A stretch of DNA of 64,000 nucleotides from BJGV01 sp964194745 (GCA_965248035.1 OZ252054.1:1-64000); one strand, 5' to 3'; positions 27,027 through 36,445 are shown, numbered from the stretch's first letter. A program made the numbers and translations. The notes: generated by a model from the sequence alone, not told the origin.

Positions 27027-27284
27027 ATGGGAATCCTGGATAAAGCAAAAGAACTTAGTGACAAGGTTACTGAATCAGTCGCAACATTTAGTAGTGATGA
27101 AGTAATTGCTAATACCGTCATTAAGGCGGTCAAAAAACAAGAAAATATTAATGAGATTTTAAAACAAAAAGGCTCTAATTATCGTGTAGCAGATATTGAA
27201 TTGGGTATGGGTATCCCTCCGACTGTTACGTTTTGTGTTCGGAGAGTAAAAGAAGTAAGTGATGCAATAATTAATAAGTCTTAA
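27027..27284 (+). CDS. Small hypothetical protein
   Basis: 85 residues from ATG 27027 (MGILDKAKELSDKVTESVA); an in-frame ATG lies 15 bases earlier. Soluble, helical start followed by a possible alpha/beta segment VADIELGMGIPPTVTFCVRRV. Not recognised. Flanked on both sides by A hairpins, forming a single-gene cassette. Confidence 0.65.
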   Translation: MGILDKAKELSDKVTESVATFSSDEVIANTVIKAVKKQENINEILKQKGSNYRVADIELGMGIPPTVTFCVRRVKEVSDAIINKS

Positions 27285-27357
27285 TCAGATACAATATAAT
27301 TAAAATAATCATACGGCCTTGCTTATAGGATCATCACACTCGTTTAGATCGACCCTA

Positions 27358-27389
27358 GAATGTCTGCTTTGTGCCAAAAGCGGACATTC
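27358..27389 (+). repeat. A-type hairpin repeat
   Basis: GAATGTCTGCTTT, GTGCC, AAAAGCGGACATTC. Confidence 0.9.
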
Positions 27390-27402
27390 GTATATACACA
27401 AA

Positions 27403-27432
27403 AAACCCGGTACTAAGCCGGGCTTTGATTTT
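27403..27432. terminator. Bidirectional terminator hairpin
   Basis: AAACCCGG, loop TACTAAG, CCGGGCTTT, between convergent 27027-27284 and 27458-28036. Confidence 0.7.
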
Positions 27433-27457
27433 GCTTTTATAAATGTACGCATGCCAC

Positions 27458-28036
27458 TCAACTCAACGAGTCATCTTTCCAGTACTTAGTCCCTTTGATC
27501 GTAGCTTGAAGCGCTAACCCGCTTTCGGTTAACTGATAAATTGTTATGCCATCGAGCAAAACCTCACCCCCTACAGCCGCACCTTTATCGCCAGCTTTAG
27601 CCGCTGCATCGGCATGTGCTCCAAATTCCCAGCCACTGTTAACAAACTTAGTCAAGGTTGCTTTGTCATGAAAGATAAATACAGCACGAAAATCCTTAAC
27701 GCCCAATCCAAATCCAATACCTACTTCCCCCATTTTCATGTAAACGGGTTTAGCACCCTTGTGTAGTACAACTCCATAACCGCCACCAAAGCTGGCAAAA
27801 ATCACATTAATATTAACGTTGCTGAAAACTGCGTAGCCTGGTGCCTTTGCAATCTCGGCTTTCGCTCCAGGACGGACTTTATAAAGATCAGACAATGTTT
27901 CGTTCTTCATGGCAAGGACAGCTTGGCGCTTTGTTTGCGGGGTTGTACCACTTGTGGTGGCACAGCTACTTAATATGAAGACAATTACAAGGCTATATAG
28001 CCCAAATTTTATGCGTTCCATAATTTTATTCTCCAT
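27458..28036 (-). CDS. YSC84-domain lipoprotein
   Basis: 192 residues from ATG 28036 (MENKIMERIKFG), with lipobox LSSC. The body matches the YSC84/DUF500-type lipid-binding domain: PGYAVFSNVNINVIFASFGG, GYGVVLHKG, GIGFGLGVKDFRAVFIF, GVQA-like terminus. An upstream ACCAACCTGGTAGCCAAT is shared with the region before the lipoprotein gene at 33453, suggesting common regulation or a common origin. Outer-membrane or periplasmic location. Confidence 0.85.
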   Translation of the reverse strand: MENKIMERIKFGLYSLVIVFILSSCATTSGTTPQTKRQAVLAMKNETLSDLYKVRPGAKAEIAKAPGYAVFSNVNINVIFASFGGGYGVVLHKGAKPVYMKMGEVGIGFGLGVKDFRAVFIFHDKATLTKFVNSGWEFGAHADAAAKAGDKGAAVGGEVLLDGITIYQLTESGLALQATIKGTKYWKDDSLS

Positions 28037-28134
28037 GTCATTCGATTGGCTACCAGGTTGGTGGTCCTCAAGTGTTATATTCATATCTGTGTAACGGATA
28101 ACCGAGGAGGAGCTTTAGGTTAAAAGTTGTCTAT

Positions 28135-28530
28135 GAATGTCTACTTTGGGTCGAAAGCAGACGTTCACCAATGTCCGTTTTGAATCGAAAGCAGACATTC
28201 AATTTCTTTCTGGAAATTTTTTTTTGCGCCAAAATGGAAAGAGCTTTTTTTACAAATAGTGTCAAGGCAGGTTTACGAAGTACCTCTAACACGGGGAGGG
28301 GGTAAAACCGATACTAGGTGTACCCCCACTAGCCCTAATATGACTTTATCATGGGACACTGGTGGGACATTCAGAGATAAATCACTAGCAAGAATGGCAA
28401 TAAGTCATGTTTCTAAAGGTCTCAGGCGGGATATATCTGCTGGTACATTTGCTGGTACATCGAAAATAGAAAAAACCTAGATCAGCCTGCGGCAAGGGTT
28501 ACAGGCTACAATTCGATTCCCGCCGCCCAG
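28135..28530 (+). repeat. Full composite repeat (two A hairpins + B + arm repeats + C end)
   Basis: In order: hairpins 28135-28166 and 28169-28200; B module to ~28335 (TACCTCTAACACGGGGAGG, ACTAGGTGTACCCCCAC); TGGGACA pair with an 11-base period (28352-28369); GCTGGTACAT pair with a 12-base period (28439-28460); then ACAATTCGATTCCCGCCGCC at the right end. The most complete copy of the unit in the window; no gene inside. Confidence 0.8.
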
Positions 28531-28721
28531 TAATAGAAATTTCGTGTAACAGTAATCGGGATTATTTTACGTGGCAGTGATAAAGAAAAGAAATTTTCTG
28601 GCATAAATTTTTATTGATTTAGTTCATGTGAGACAATTAATTGATGCTTTTTCTTTTTATAAGAATTAGGATCATAATAAGAATAATACGATCGGTTCAA
28701 GAAGCTGCAAGGAGGTGAATA

Positions 28722-29735
28722 ATGCAAAGATCAAACTTCCCGTTAAGGGTATTTCTTTGGTTGATCCTCATAGGTGTTCTAGGCCAGGTGGATGCCAGCT
28801 CTATTGAGCACAACCCGATTAATATTAAAGAATGGCATGTTCCCTATGAAGGCCAACCGCGCGATCCATTTGTGTTTGGAGGTAAGGAAATATGGTTTGT
28901 CGGCCAAGCTGGCCATTACCTAGCACGTTTTACTCCATCAACAAAAAAATTCTTCAAGCGTGATTTGGACGATAGCGCTGGCCCGCACAATTTAATTATC
29001 TCATCGGACGGTATTGTTTGGTATTCCGGTAACTTAAAAGGCTATATCGGCCGCTACAATCCTCAAAAAGACCAGTTAGACAAGGTCGTGATACCTAACG
29101 ATAAAGCGAACGATCCCCACACATTGGTATTTGATGAGAATGAACAACACATTTGGTTTACCGTGCGGGTGGGAAACTTTGTCGGGCGTTTAACAGTGGC
29201 GGATTCATCGGTGGAGTTAATACCTGTTCCGACACCCTATGCGCGTCCTTACGGCATAAAAATAGCACCTAACGGAACGCCATGGATTGCGTTGCTAGGA
29301 ACTCATAAGCTAGCAAAGGTCGATCCGAAGACATTGAAATTAACGGAGGTAGAAATTCCGAATAAAGATGGTCGCCCCCGTCGTTTAGAGGTCTCCGACG
29401 ATGGGCGTATTTGGTACTCTGATTATGCGACCGGCGTGCTAGGACTTTATGATCCGAAAGCCGATATATTTAAAGAATGGGAATTACCCGGTGGCAAAGA
29501 TGCTCACCCCTATGGTACTGCTCTTGATAAAGGCGGTCGCATATGGATAGTTACTGGTACAAAACCCAATTACTTTGTTGGCTTTGATACCCATACAGAA
29601 AAAATTATTTCCATTACGGCCATACCATCCGGAGGCGGTACAGTCAGGCATATGCACTATCATCCATCCACAGATAGCATATGGTTTGGTACCGATACGC
29701 AAAATCTGGGCAGGGCAATAGTAAAAAGCGAATAG
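28722..29735 (+). CDS. Virginiamycin B lyase-like beta-propeller protein
   Basis: 337 residues with signal peptide (LRVFLWLILIGVLGQVDAS) and an excellent AAGGAGGTGA site. Repeated blades of the Vgb/streptogramin-lyase type: EIWFVGQAGHYLARF, GIVWYSGNLKGYIGRY, GRIWYSDYATGVLGLYDP, SIWFGTDTQNLGRA. The NHL/SMP-30-like seven-bladed fold is clear. Many such exported proteins are not antibiotic lyases, so the role is unassigned. Periplasmic. Confidence 0.85.
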   Translation: MQRSNFPLRVFLWLILIGVLGQVDASSIEHNPINIKEWHVPYEGQPRDPFVFGGKEIWFVGQAGHYLARFTPSTKKFFKRDLDDSAGPHNLIISSDGIVWYSGNLKGYIGRYNPQKDQLDKVVIPNDKANDPHTLVFDENEQHIWFTVRVGNFVGRLTVADSSVELIPVPTPYARPYGIKIAPNGTPWIALLGTHKLAKVDPKTLKLTEVEIPNKDGRPRRLEVSDDGRIWYSDYATGVLGLYDPKADIFKEWELPGGKDAHPYGTALDKGGRIWIVTGTKPNYFVGFDTHTEKIISITAIPSGGGTVRHMHYHPSTDSIWFGTDTQNLGRAIVKSE

Positions 29736-29794
29736 TCATTGCTGGCTCAGATTAGATATTGGCTAACTGAGGTTACTATGTGCAAGATATTCTT

Positions 29795-29826
29795 AAATGT
29801 CTGCTTTGTGCCAAAAGCGGGCATTC
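29795..29826 (+). repeat. A-type hairpin repeat
   Basis: AAATGTCTGCTTT, GTGCC, AAAAGCGGGCATTC. The rest of 29736-30127 is AT-rich and holds nothing else I recognise. Confidence 0.85.
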
Positions 29827-30127
29827 AGTGATGAATATATTCAGGTATATAACAAAAAGAAAAGGTGAAATAACTTAAAGAAATATAGAAAAAATTACGT
29901 TTAAATAACTTTTCAACGTTTCAATGGATGACGTAACATAAAAAAATCTAATTTTCTGACAATACCAATCGATCATTAGTTCCAACATAAAGTTTTTTTA
30001 ACTTAAGCTTGAACTTTTCTCCTTGTTCACTATCTATTAGTCAATTTTCGGGAAATGACTCATTTTAATGAAGTAGAAACCCGAGTGTGAATAAAACGCA
30101 TATGTGCGTAATAACAAGGAGTCTGAG

Positions 30128-31609
30128 ATGAAAAAAAATCTAATTGTTTTATATCTTTTTTTGGTATGGTTTATTTCCATGCCTGTTTATGCGGCAATTG
30201 ATCGTGATGTTGAGAGCCTACGCAAGACAAGCAATGCTTTCGCATCAATAGCACAAGAGGTTTCTCCTTCTGTCGTATTCATTCAAGTTGAAAGCAAAGC
30301 ACCGACTTCAAGCGTCACCCAGTTTTCTCAGCCATACGGTCATGGCAATCCTTTTGGGGACGACGAAATGTTCAAGCGATTCTTTGGTGATCAGTTTCCT
30401 GGTATTCCTCACGGATCCCAACCCGAAGCACCTCAAGGAAAACGCCGCGCGATTGGTCAAGGTTCTGGCTTTGTCTTTTCAACAAAGGACAGTACTTCAT
30501 CTGGCAAAACATACATTCTAACTAACAACCACGTAGTAGAAAATGCTGACAAAATCCGTGTCAAGTTTCAGGACGGTCGAGAATTTGAAGCTAAGATTAC
30601 GGTGCGTGACCCCCAGTCCGATGTTGCTGTGCTTGAGATCAAAGAAAATGGATCTCCCGCACTCTCTTTCTCTGATTCTTCCAAGCTTAGAGTTGGCGAA
30701 TGGGTAGTAGCTATTGGCAATCCTTTCGGACTAAGTCATACATTAACAGTGGGTGTAGTCAGTGCTAAGGGTCGTACTAGTATTGGTATGAATGATTACG
30801 AAGACTTTATTCAAACGGATGCAGCGATCAATCCAGGTAATTCCGGCGGCCCGCTAGTTGATTTGGACGGTAAGGTAGTAGGGATCAATACAGCCATATT
30901 TAGCCGTAGTGGAGGTTATATGGGTGTTAGTTTCGCAATCCCGAGTAATTTAGCCAAGGAAATTGCTAACCAGCTGATCGAAAATGGAGAGGTAACACGT
31001 GGCTACCTGGGTATCATGATTCAACAAGTTACTCCTGATCTTGCAAAGTCGTTCAATATTAAGCCGGGGCAAGGGATTATTGTTTCTCAGGTAAACGATG
31101 GATCTCCGGCGGAAAAAGCAGGTCTGCGCCAAGGTGATGTGATCATTAAATTCCGTGGAAAACCTGTGAAAGAAGTTGGTCACTTTCGGAACTTAGTAGC
31201 GTTAATCCAACCAGGGGGACAAGAAAAATTGGTCATCTTGCGCAATGGAGAGCAAAAGAAACTAAACATTACCATAGGCAAGTTATCTGGGAAGGACAAT
31301 CTTGCGTCCGCAGAACTATCGCAAAGCACAGAAAAAATTGGTTTAAGCGTGCAGACACTAACACCACAACTTGCCAAGCAATTTAATGCTAAGCCAGGTG
31401 AGGGAGTGGTAGTAACTGCGGTTAAACCTGGCTCCACTGCTGCCAAAAAGGGCATTCAAACTGGCATGATTATCCTCCAAGTAAACCAAAAACCAGTAAA
31501 TAGTGCCGCAGAGTTCAAACGTGCAATTAAGAAGAGTAGTGACGATAAGCGAGTGTTATTGCTCGCTCGTATAGGAAATGCTCAGCAATTTATCGTATTG
31601 ACCGGATAA
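30128..31609 (+). CDS. Periplasmic serine protease of the DegP/HtrA family
   Basis: 493 residues from ATG 30128 (AAGGAG 7 bases upstream). Signal peptide KNLIVLYLFLVWFISMPVYA. Trypsin-like domain with the triad in TNNHVVENADK (His), DPQSDVAVLEI (Asp) and NPGNSGGPLVD (Ser); two PDZ domains (GYLGIMIQQVTPDLAKSF, GLSVQTLTPQLAKQFNAK). Degrades or refolds damaged envelope proteins. Single transcription unit between repeats. Confidence 0.95.
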   Translation: MKKNLIVLYLFLVWFISMPVYAAIDRDVESLRKTSNAFASIAQEVSPSVVFIQVESKAPTSSVTQFSQPYGHGNPFGDDEMFKRFFGDQFPGIPHGSQPEAPQGKRRAIGQGSGFVFSTKDSTSSGKTYILTNNHVVENADKIRVKFQDGREFEAKITVRDPQSDVAVLEIKENGSPALSFSDSSKLRVGEWVVAIGNPFGLSHTLTVGVVSAKGRTSIGMNDYEDFIQTDAAINPGNSGGPLVDLDGKVVGINTAIFSRSGGYMGVSFAIPSNLAKEIANQLIENGEVTRGYLGIMIQQVTPDLAKSFNIKPGQGIIVSQVNDGSPAEKAGLRQGDVIIKFRGKPVKEVGHFRNLVALIQPGGQEKLVILRNGEQKKLNITIGKLSGKDNLASAELSQSTEKIGLSVQTLTPQLAKQFNAKPGEGVVVTAVKPGSTAAKKGIQTGMIILQVNQKPVNSAAEFKRAIKKSSDDKRVLLLARIGNAQQFIVLTG

Positions 31610-31689
31610 GCTGAAACTATTGTAAAGAGTATCCAATTCTGAATATCTGCTTTGTGTTTCATAAGTTTTTGGTGACTAATTCCAAGTTC

Positions 31690-31820
31690 TTTAACCTTCC
31701 TCAGAATATTTTTTTTTCGAGCCAAAATAGAAAGAGTATTTTTACAAATAGCGTCAAGGTAGGTTTAGGTAGTACCTCTGACACGGGGAGTAGGGGTAAC
31801 TGATACTAGTGGTACCCGGC
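31690..31820 (+). repeat. B-type intergenic repeat
   Basis: TTTTTTTTCGAGCCAAAAT, GTACCTCTGACACGGGGAG, TACTAGTGGTACCCG. Preceded by only half an A hairpin (AATATCTGCTTTGTG near 31642). Confidence 0.7.
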
Positions 31821-31839
31821 CTCGTTTCTAATTTCAAAG

Positions 31840-32064
31840 CTATAAGGACTGTTTCCTTTCGTTTTCACCTCGAAGAGGCGGTAGAACTACGAATTGCAAG
31901 ATTATGACGGTAATAACAAGTATGGCTATTAGGACATACCTATCTGTAGCCAATTCTCTAAGGATTATGAGAGCCTTATCCCATCCGTACAGCAAGATCA
32001 ATACTAGCAATGACCAGGGAAAGAAAATAGTAATCGCTGTTGCAGATAAAATCTTACTCCACAT
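31840..32064 (-). CDS. Small two-helix membrane protein
   Basis: 74 residues. GGGGAAGC before ATG 32064. Two hydrophobic segments (TAITIFFPWSLLVLILLYGW and YVLIAILVITVIILQFVVL) and a basic C-terminus. Not recognised. Lies between repeats, a typical single-gene unit of this region. Confidence 0.6.
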   Translation of the reverse strand: MWSKILSATAITIFFPWSLLVLILLYGWDKALIILRELATDRYVLIAILVITVIILQFVVLPPLRGENERKQSL

Positions 32065-32123
32065 GCTTCCCCTTTTTCTTATTTTGTTTTGTTCGGCTCA
32101 GTATACTCGTTGACTCAAAGAAA

Positions 32124-32143
32124 AACCCGCGAATGCGGGCTTA
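32124..32143. terminator. Short GC hairpin
   Basis: AACCCGC, GAAT, GCGGGCTT between divergent genes; terminator-like in either direction. Confidence 0.5.
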
Positions 32144-32201
32144 GAATATCTGTACATGCCGACGGGTCTGTTAAATAACCGCTAGCCTTTGGGGATGTGT
32201 T

Positions 32202-32561
32202 ATGATCCGGTTTGTGACTGTTTCCAAGCTTACTTCCCTCCTTTTACTTTTTCTCTTTTCTCTCGGGTTTGGAGTTGGTGTTTCGAAAAGCCCACCCAAA
32301 CATGCTGTCGTTTTTGTTGACTCGACTGAAAAGACTTATTTTGCCCCACCTTGCGTCAAGGCATTGGGTGAGCGCACAACGTTAATGGAGTCGACGATAG
32401 GAAAAGTTTATAACTTAAAGCTTAATCCAGACCCAGAATGCCGTGATACTGGAACATTTCTTCAAGACGCACGCAGCCCCTCTGGACAGTTACTAGTAAA
32501 GATTGGCGTTCTGGAGCCATTGAAGTCCCGGTGGAATATAGATGGTTCATGGAATTGGTAA
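32202..32561 (+). CDS. Hypothetical exported protein
   Basis: 119 residues. Signal-like N-terminus TSLLLLFLFSLGFGVGVS, then KHAVVFVDSTEKTYFAPPCV and ECRDTGTFLQDARSPSGQLL. Two Cys outside the signal could form a disulfide. Not recognised. Likely periplasmic. Confidence 0.65.
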   Translation: MIRFVTVSKLTSLLLLFLFSLGFGVGVSKSPPKHAVVFVDSTEKTYFAPPCVKALGERTTLMESTIGKVYNLKLNPDPECRDTGTFLQDARSPSGQLLVKIGVLEPLKSRWNIDGSWNW

Positions 32562-32713
32562 TGAGGACAAACTTACACTTTAACTTGGTTACCAACATGC
32601 TTATTTGTCGGTTCTTATAGCACTGTACGCCATGATAGTTTTTTACTTCAATTCGATTTTTAATAACACCCGCTATGAAGGTAGATAGCCAATAAAATTG
32701 TAGGAGGGAAGAA

Positions 32714-33241
32714 ATGACTCGTCTAATGCGCCGTATGATTCGTGCTGCGAAACTTGATGTCGACCTTTATGAAGAGGTTGAGGCTGATCAAGGGGCACTG
32801 GGTCAGGCCATGGTAGTTGTCGTTCTTTCAAGTGCCGCAGCCGGAATTGGCAGTTTTGGGCAAGGTGGCCTTGGAGGGATGTTGATCGGGATGGTCGTAG
32901 CAATTGTCGGATGGTATATCTGGGCCTACATGACTTATTTTATTGGCACAAGACTACTTCCAGAACCACAAACCAAAGCAGATCATGGTGAGTTATTGCG
33001 CACGATTGGTTTTTCAAGTTCCCCAGGGTTAATTCGAGTATTAGGAATCATCCCAGGGCTGGCAGAAATCGTTTTTCTTGTGGCTTCGATTTGGATGTTG
33101 ACGGCTATGGTGATTGCGGTGAGACAAGCGCTTGATTATGTAAGCACATGGCGTGCGGTAGGGGTGTGCGTAATCGGCTGGATCGTTCAGGCCATCCTCC
33201 TCATGCTCTTGTTTACCTTTCTAGGGGGTGCCAACACTTAA
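32714..33241 (+). CDS. YIP1-family membrane protein
   Basis: 175 residues with an AGGAGG site before ATG 32714. Soluble N-terminal 35 residues (RLMRRMIRAAKLDVDLYEEV), then about five hydrophobic segments with GLGGMLIGMVVAIVGWYIWA and RTIGFSSSPGLIRVLGIIPG, the typical YIP1-domain pattern. Function in bacteria is unclear. Single gene between repeats. Confidence 0.8.
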   Translation: MTRLMRRMIRAAKLDVDLYEEVEADQGALGQAMVVVVLSSAAAGIGSFGQGGLGGMLIGMVVAIVGWYIWAYMTYFIGTRLLPEPQTKADHGELLRTIGFSSSPGLIRVLGIIPGLAEIVFLVASIWMLTAMVIAVRQALDYVSTWRAVGVCVIGWIVQAILLMLLFTFLGGANT

Positions 33242-33309
33242 CTAACTCTAACCACTAAAAGGTGCTTTCATTGGCCTATATCTACCCACTAAATATTCTA
33301 TTAGGTCGA

Positions 33310-33341
33310 GTAACTGCTTTGTACCAAAAGCGGACTTTCAG
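33310..33341 (+). repeat. A-type hairpin repeat, imperfect
   Basis: AACTGCTTT, GTACC, AAAAGCGGACTTTC. Confidence 0.6.
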
Positions 33342-33452
33342 TTACAAGTTCTAATCTCAAGCTTCTCTCCCTATTATCCGTTATACAGATATTAACTAAC
33401 ACTTTGATGACCACCAACTTGGTAGCCAATACCATAGAAATTTGGAGGTGAG

Positions 33453-33777
33453 ATGAAGCCCTATTTACTTTTATCTTGTTTGTTACTAGGTGCTTGTGTA
33501 GCTACGCCACCGTGGGGACCACCGGATGGACATTTCTACGGGGGGTCATCATGCTACAAAGCATTATGAAAAACATTATAAAAAGCATTATAAAGGGAAA
33601 AGAGGTTATCCATTACCAAGCGATGTGATTTTTCATGAATTATCCCACAGAATGGCTAGACAGTTGGGAAGACCCCTGGCTGGACACCGCTATGTACGCG
33701 TTGCTCAGGACATTCTAATGATTGCGATTGGGACTGGAATGGTTGTTGACGCAGTCTACGATCTAAACAATATGTAG
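33453..33777 (+). pseudogene. Lipoprotein gene frameshifted at a G6 tract
   Basis: GGAGGTGAG precedes ATG 33453 (MKPYLLLSCLLLGAC, lipobox LGAC), then VATPPWGPPDGHFYGG. At the six-G run near 33540 the frame breaks and stops soon after. With one base less it continues GGHHATKHYEKHYKKHYK, a His/Lys-rich stretch, to DAVYDLNNM at 33777. The CATPPWG block is shared with the next gene. A homopolymer frameshift could be phase variation, decay or base-calling error. Confidence 0.65.
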
Positions 33778-33805
33778 TACTTTGAATTTAGGGTAGCCAA
33801 AGTTT

Positions 33806-34096
33806 ATGGAGAATAAAAGCGTGGAACGCATAAAAGTTGGATTGTGTGGCTTGATAATTACTCTAATTTTTAGTGGTTGCGCCACGCCGCCGTGGGGACA
33901 CATCTACGGGGATCATCATGAGTGGATGAAACACGAGCATGAATATCAAAGAGAATCAATGAAGAGACATCAGGAAATGGAACGAGAGGAATATAAGCAC
34001 CAAGCAGAGATGAATCGAGAAGCGTATAAACATCAAGAGGAATTAGAACGAGAAGATCGTAAGCGTGAAGAGGAATTTAGAAAGGAGAGGCATTAA
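33806..34096 (+). CDS. Small lipoprotein with charged coiled coil
   Basis: 96 residues. Signal and lipobox IFSGC, then ATPPWGHIYGDHHEW and repeated units of about 10 residues rich in Glu, Lys, Arg and His (MEREEYKHQAEMNREAYKHQ). The stop TAA at 34094-34096 is followed in frame by 13 more codons of the same type (HQEKMRKEMYKE) to a second stop, so the protein appears recently shortened. Paralogue of the preceding lipoprotein at its N-terminus. Confidence 0.7.
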   Translation: MENKSVERIKVGLCGLIITLIFSGCATPPWGHIYGDHHEWMKHEHEYQRESMKRHQEMEREEYKHQAEMNREAYKHQEELEREDRKREEEFRKERH

Positions 34097-34176
34097 CATC
34101 AAGAAAAAATGAGAAAGGAAATGTATAAAGAATAGTGAAATAAGTTTCCCATTTTATACTTGTAATACTCGAACCC

Positions 34177-34320
34177 TAAATATCCGTTTGGGTCGAAAGC
34201 GAACATTCACAGATTTTCTTTCTATAATTTTTTTGCGCCAAAATTGGGGAAAGGAAAGAGGGTAGGTACTACATTGATAGGAAGTAGGGGCAGTTTCAGA
34301 CTAGGTGTGCCCCTAGCTTA
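34177..34320 (+). repeat. A hairpin plus B module
   Basis: AAATATCCGTTT, GGGTC, GAAAGCGAACATTC, then TTTTTTGCGCCAAAATTGG, GGAAAGAGGGTAGGTACTAC and GACTAGGTGTGCCCC. TCGAAAG-type hairpins recur in front of B modules. Between 34321 and 34534 only a partial att-like end (GATTCCCGCCGCC near 34494) is seen. Confidence 0.7.
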
Positions 34321-34534
34321 AATAAATCTAAAGAAGTATGCGGTATTCGGCTGATCGCTGATTCATCCATCTAGTCCAATATGGTCTTATGCCATCCTAT
34401 TGAATCTAGCATTTTATGGGGCAATTTTGGGGTCAACACCTAAACATTGAAAAGCACAGAGTGTTTGTTAATAAGCCTTTCAACTTACTATTCGATTCCC
34501 GCCGCCGATGATACAGAGTATTATCTGTGTAATG

Positions 34535-34639
34535 TTATTTGAAAGGATTGATATGTCCTAAAATCCAAGTCGCCACAAAAAATACTATTACTGGAATTAT
34601 TAGACCAAATGCCAAGACATAAAGAATTTGTCTAATCAT
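34535..34639 (-). CDS. Very small membrane protein
   Basis: 34 residues, MIRQILYVLAFGLIIPVIV then FFVATWILGHINPFK: a single membrane helix. Nearly the same as 58194-58331, with about 150 bases of surrounding DNA also duplicated; here a TAA ends it 10 residues earlier. Conservation of the coding frame between copies supports it being real. Confidence 0.5.
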   Translation of the reverse strand: MIRQILYVLAFGLIIPVIVFFVATWILGHINPFK

Positions 34640-34742
34640 GATTGTTCCAATCAATTATTTGTCAGTTTTGTTCGATAACTGGCGTAGTCAAAGGAGCATC
34701 TTCTAGTCCAGCCAGACCCACCATTATATAGTAGTTTATGGC

Positions 34743-34940
34743 TCATCGAAACAAATTCAGAATAATTGTCAGAATAATGCTGATAATAATGCAGGTGACA
34801 ATAGGAAATACAAAAGAGAAATTATCTGACTTGTAGAAAATATCACCAGGCAATTGTCCAAAAGGGAGTTTGCGAAGATAGGGATAAATAACCCCGATTA
34901 ATACAATTGCTAATCCTATAAGAATTATTACCTTCTGCAT
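34743..34940 (-). CDS. DUF2905 family membrane protein
   Basis: 65 residues from ATG 34940. Two hydrophobic segments with the family signature RKLPFGQLPGDI and VFPIVTCIIIS between and after them. Common tiny inner-membrane protein of unknown function. Confidence 0.85.
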   Translation of the reverse strand: MQKVIILIGLAIVLIGVIYPYLRKLPFGQLPGDIFYKSDNFSFVFPIVTCIIISIILTIILNLFR

Positions 34941-35071
34941 TTGTTCACGCCTCATCTTATGATTCAAATATAATCACCATTTTATTATTTTCCCTAGAGC
35001 ATGACTATATGCCTTCATCGCAAGTGGCGCAAATACATATCATTGCCATTGAAAACTGTTGTTAATTAGAA

Positions 35072-35103
35072 GAACGTCTGCTTTGTGCCAAAAGCGGACA
35101 TTC
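35072..35103 (+). repeat. A-type hairpin repeat
   Basis: GAACGTCTGCTTT, GTGCC, AAAAGCGGACATTC. Confidence 0.9.
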
Positions 35104-35145
35104 AATTTTTTCTTGTAGTTCTACATAGAACTATGAGCAGTGCTA

Positions 35146-35525
35146 CTAATCTATGCTTTGAACAACGTAGGGGAGCATGAACATGCCAATTACTAGCACA
35201 GCAACGACTAAGAAAAAAACTTTATTAGTCATCGTGACTTGAGGATTTGCACAAGCTTTACCGTGCTTGTAAGTGGAGACAGGATGCCAGACGTAGGTAG
35301 GCAGAATAGCGCAACCAGTGCTACTACGAGAAGCGGTATACGGGACCATTCAGCGAGCGTTATTAGATATAAACTCGTAGAGCCACTGAGACCAATCGTG
35401 AGAAATAAGAAAGAACCAATACAGCAAATTGAAGAAAGAATTGCTGCCACCCCACCAGTATAAAGTGGTATACGTGTGCTATGTAAAAGTGGTGCGTTGT
35501 CCTCGGTAAAAGTCATATTGTCCAT
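35146..35525 (-). pseudogene. MerT-like mercuric transport protein, frameshifted
   Basis: GGGAGG lies before ATG 35525. TGGVAAILSSICCIGSFLFL carries the vicinal Cys pair of the first MerT helix, followed by SLYLITLAEWSRIPLLVVAL. Near 35300 the frame must change to give HGKACANPQVTMTNKVFFLV (second Cys region and last helix). As read, the protein ends at 35229 without the last helix. No other mer gene is nearby. Confidence 0.65.
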
Positions 35526-35778
35526 GGGCACCTCCCATCAGTGCATTCTCCACAAAGTTTGTAAGGTTATGTTTGTACAACGGACTTTTGAGACGGAATA
35601 CTGAGGAATATGACCTATATCTTATATATAAATTATATATATCATTAAGTTATAGTCTGCCTTGAGTGCCTGTTTAGTGCCAAAAGTAGTCACCAAACTC
35701 TAGAGACTAGGAAATCTATCTGCCATATTGCCTATGTCAGCAAGACCTAGTGGTTTTGAGGTTGCTAAGCTACTTCTG

Positions 35779-36186
35779 CTATGCAACAGCCCACATAGAA
35801 TCGGCTAGTCGTTGGCGTCTGTTCAAAATCATTCCGATAGCAGAGAGTGCAACTCCTAAACTGAACTGTACATAGTTTAGTAAGTTAAGTCGGATAACGG
35901 CTTCCCATTGCTCTCCTATCTCTATGTTCATCCCCATAAATCCAATTCCACTGATCAATAAATAGACCAATTCGAACCTTAGCATGGATTGAATCCTTGT
36001 ATTTTCACCCAACCGGGTAACAACGATAAAGCAAATAGCTGTTATAAGATGGATGAGCTTGAGGGGCATATAAGTTTCGAGAAATACTGTTTCTCCGGGG
36101 AAAAAATTAGGAATGACCCCTAGCAAGGTTATCCACATAAACATTGCGGCAAATACCCATGCTACTTTCACTGAGTCATTGTTCAT
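35779..36186 (-). CDS. DUF4383-like four-helix membrane protein
   Basis: 135 residues with four hydrophobic helices (VAWVFAAMFMWITLLGVIPN, LIHLITAICFIVVTRLGE, YLLISGIGFMGMNI, VQFSLGVALSAIGMIL). Length and layout match the protein at 55153-55566 (VAWILAALFLGTAALGFVPN), so the two are paralogues. Function unknown. Confidence 0.75.
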   Translation of the reverse strand: MNNDSVKVAWVFAAMFMWITLLGVIPNFFPGETVFLETYMPLKLIHLITAICFIVVTRLGENTRIQSMLRFELVYLLISGIGFMGMNIEIGEQWEAVIRLNLLNYVQFSLGVALSAIGMILNRRQRLADSMWAVA

Positions 36187-36272
36187 TTTTACTTTTTTAG
36201 ATATAGATTATTAGGCTAACACTTGTATAACGGCTAACCGAGATGAAATGCTGAGGGTATGGAGGAGCCCTT

Positions 36273-36445
36273 GAATGTCTGCTTTGTGCCAAAAGCGGAC
36301 ATTCACAGATTTTATTTCTGGATAAATATTTTTTGCGCCAAAATAGAAAGAGCATTTTTACAAATAGTGTCAAGGTAGGTTTACAGAGTATCTCTAACAC
36401 AGGGGATGGGTTCGTTCCAATACTAGGGTACCCGCCCACCAACAT
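36273..36445 (+). repeat. A hairpin plus B module
   Basis: Hairpin 36273-36304 (GAATGTCTGCTTT / AAAAGCGGACATTC), then TTTTTTGCGCCAAAATAG, ACAAATAGTGTCAAGGTAGG, ATCTCTAACACAGGGGATGG and CTAGGGTACCCGCCCACC. A second half hairpin (GTCTGCTTTGG) touches 36470-36482. Confidence 0.75.

Noticed and set aside
28259..28480. 73-residue open frame near 28.3 kb
   Set aside because: It lies entirely within the composite repeat and is not conserved as a frame in the other copies.
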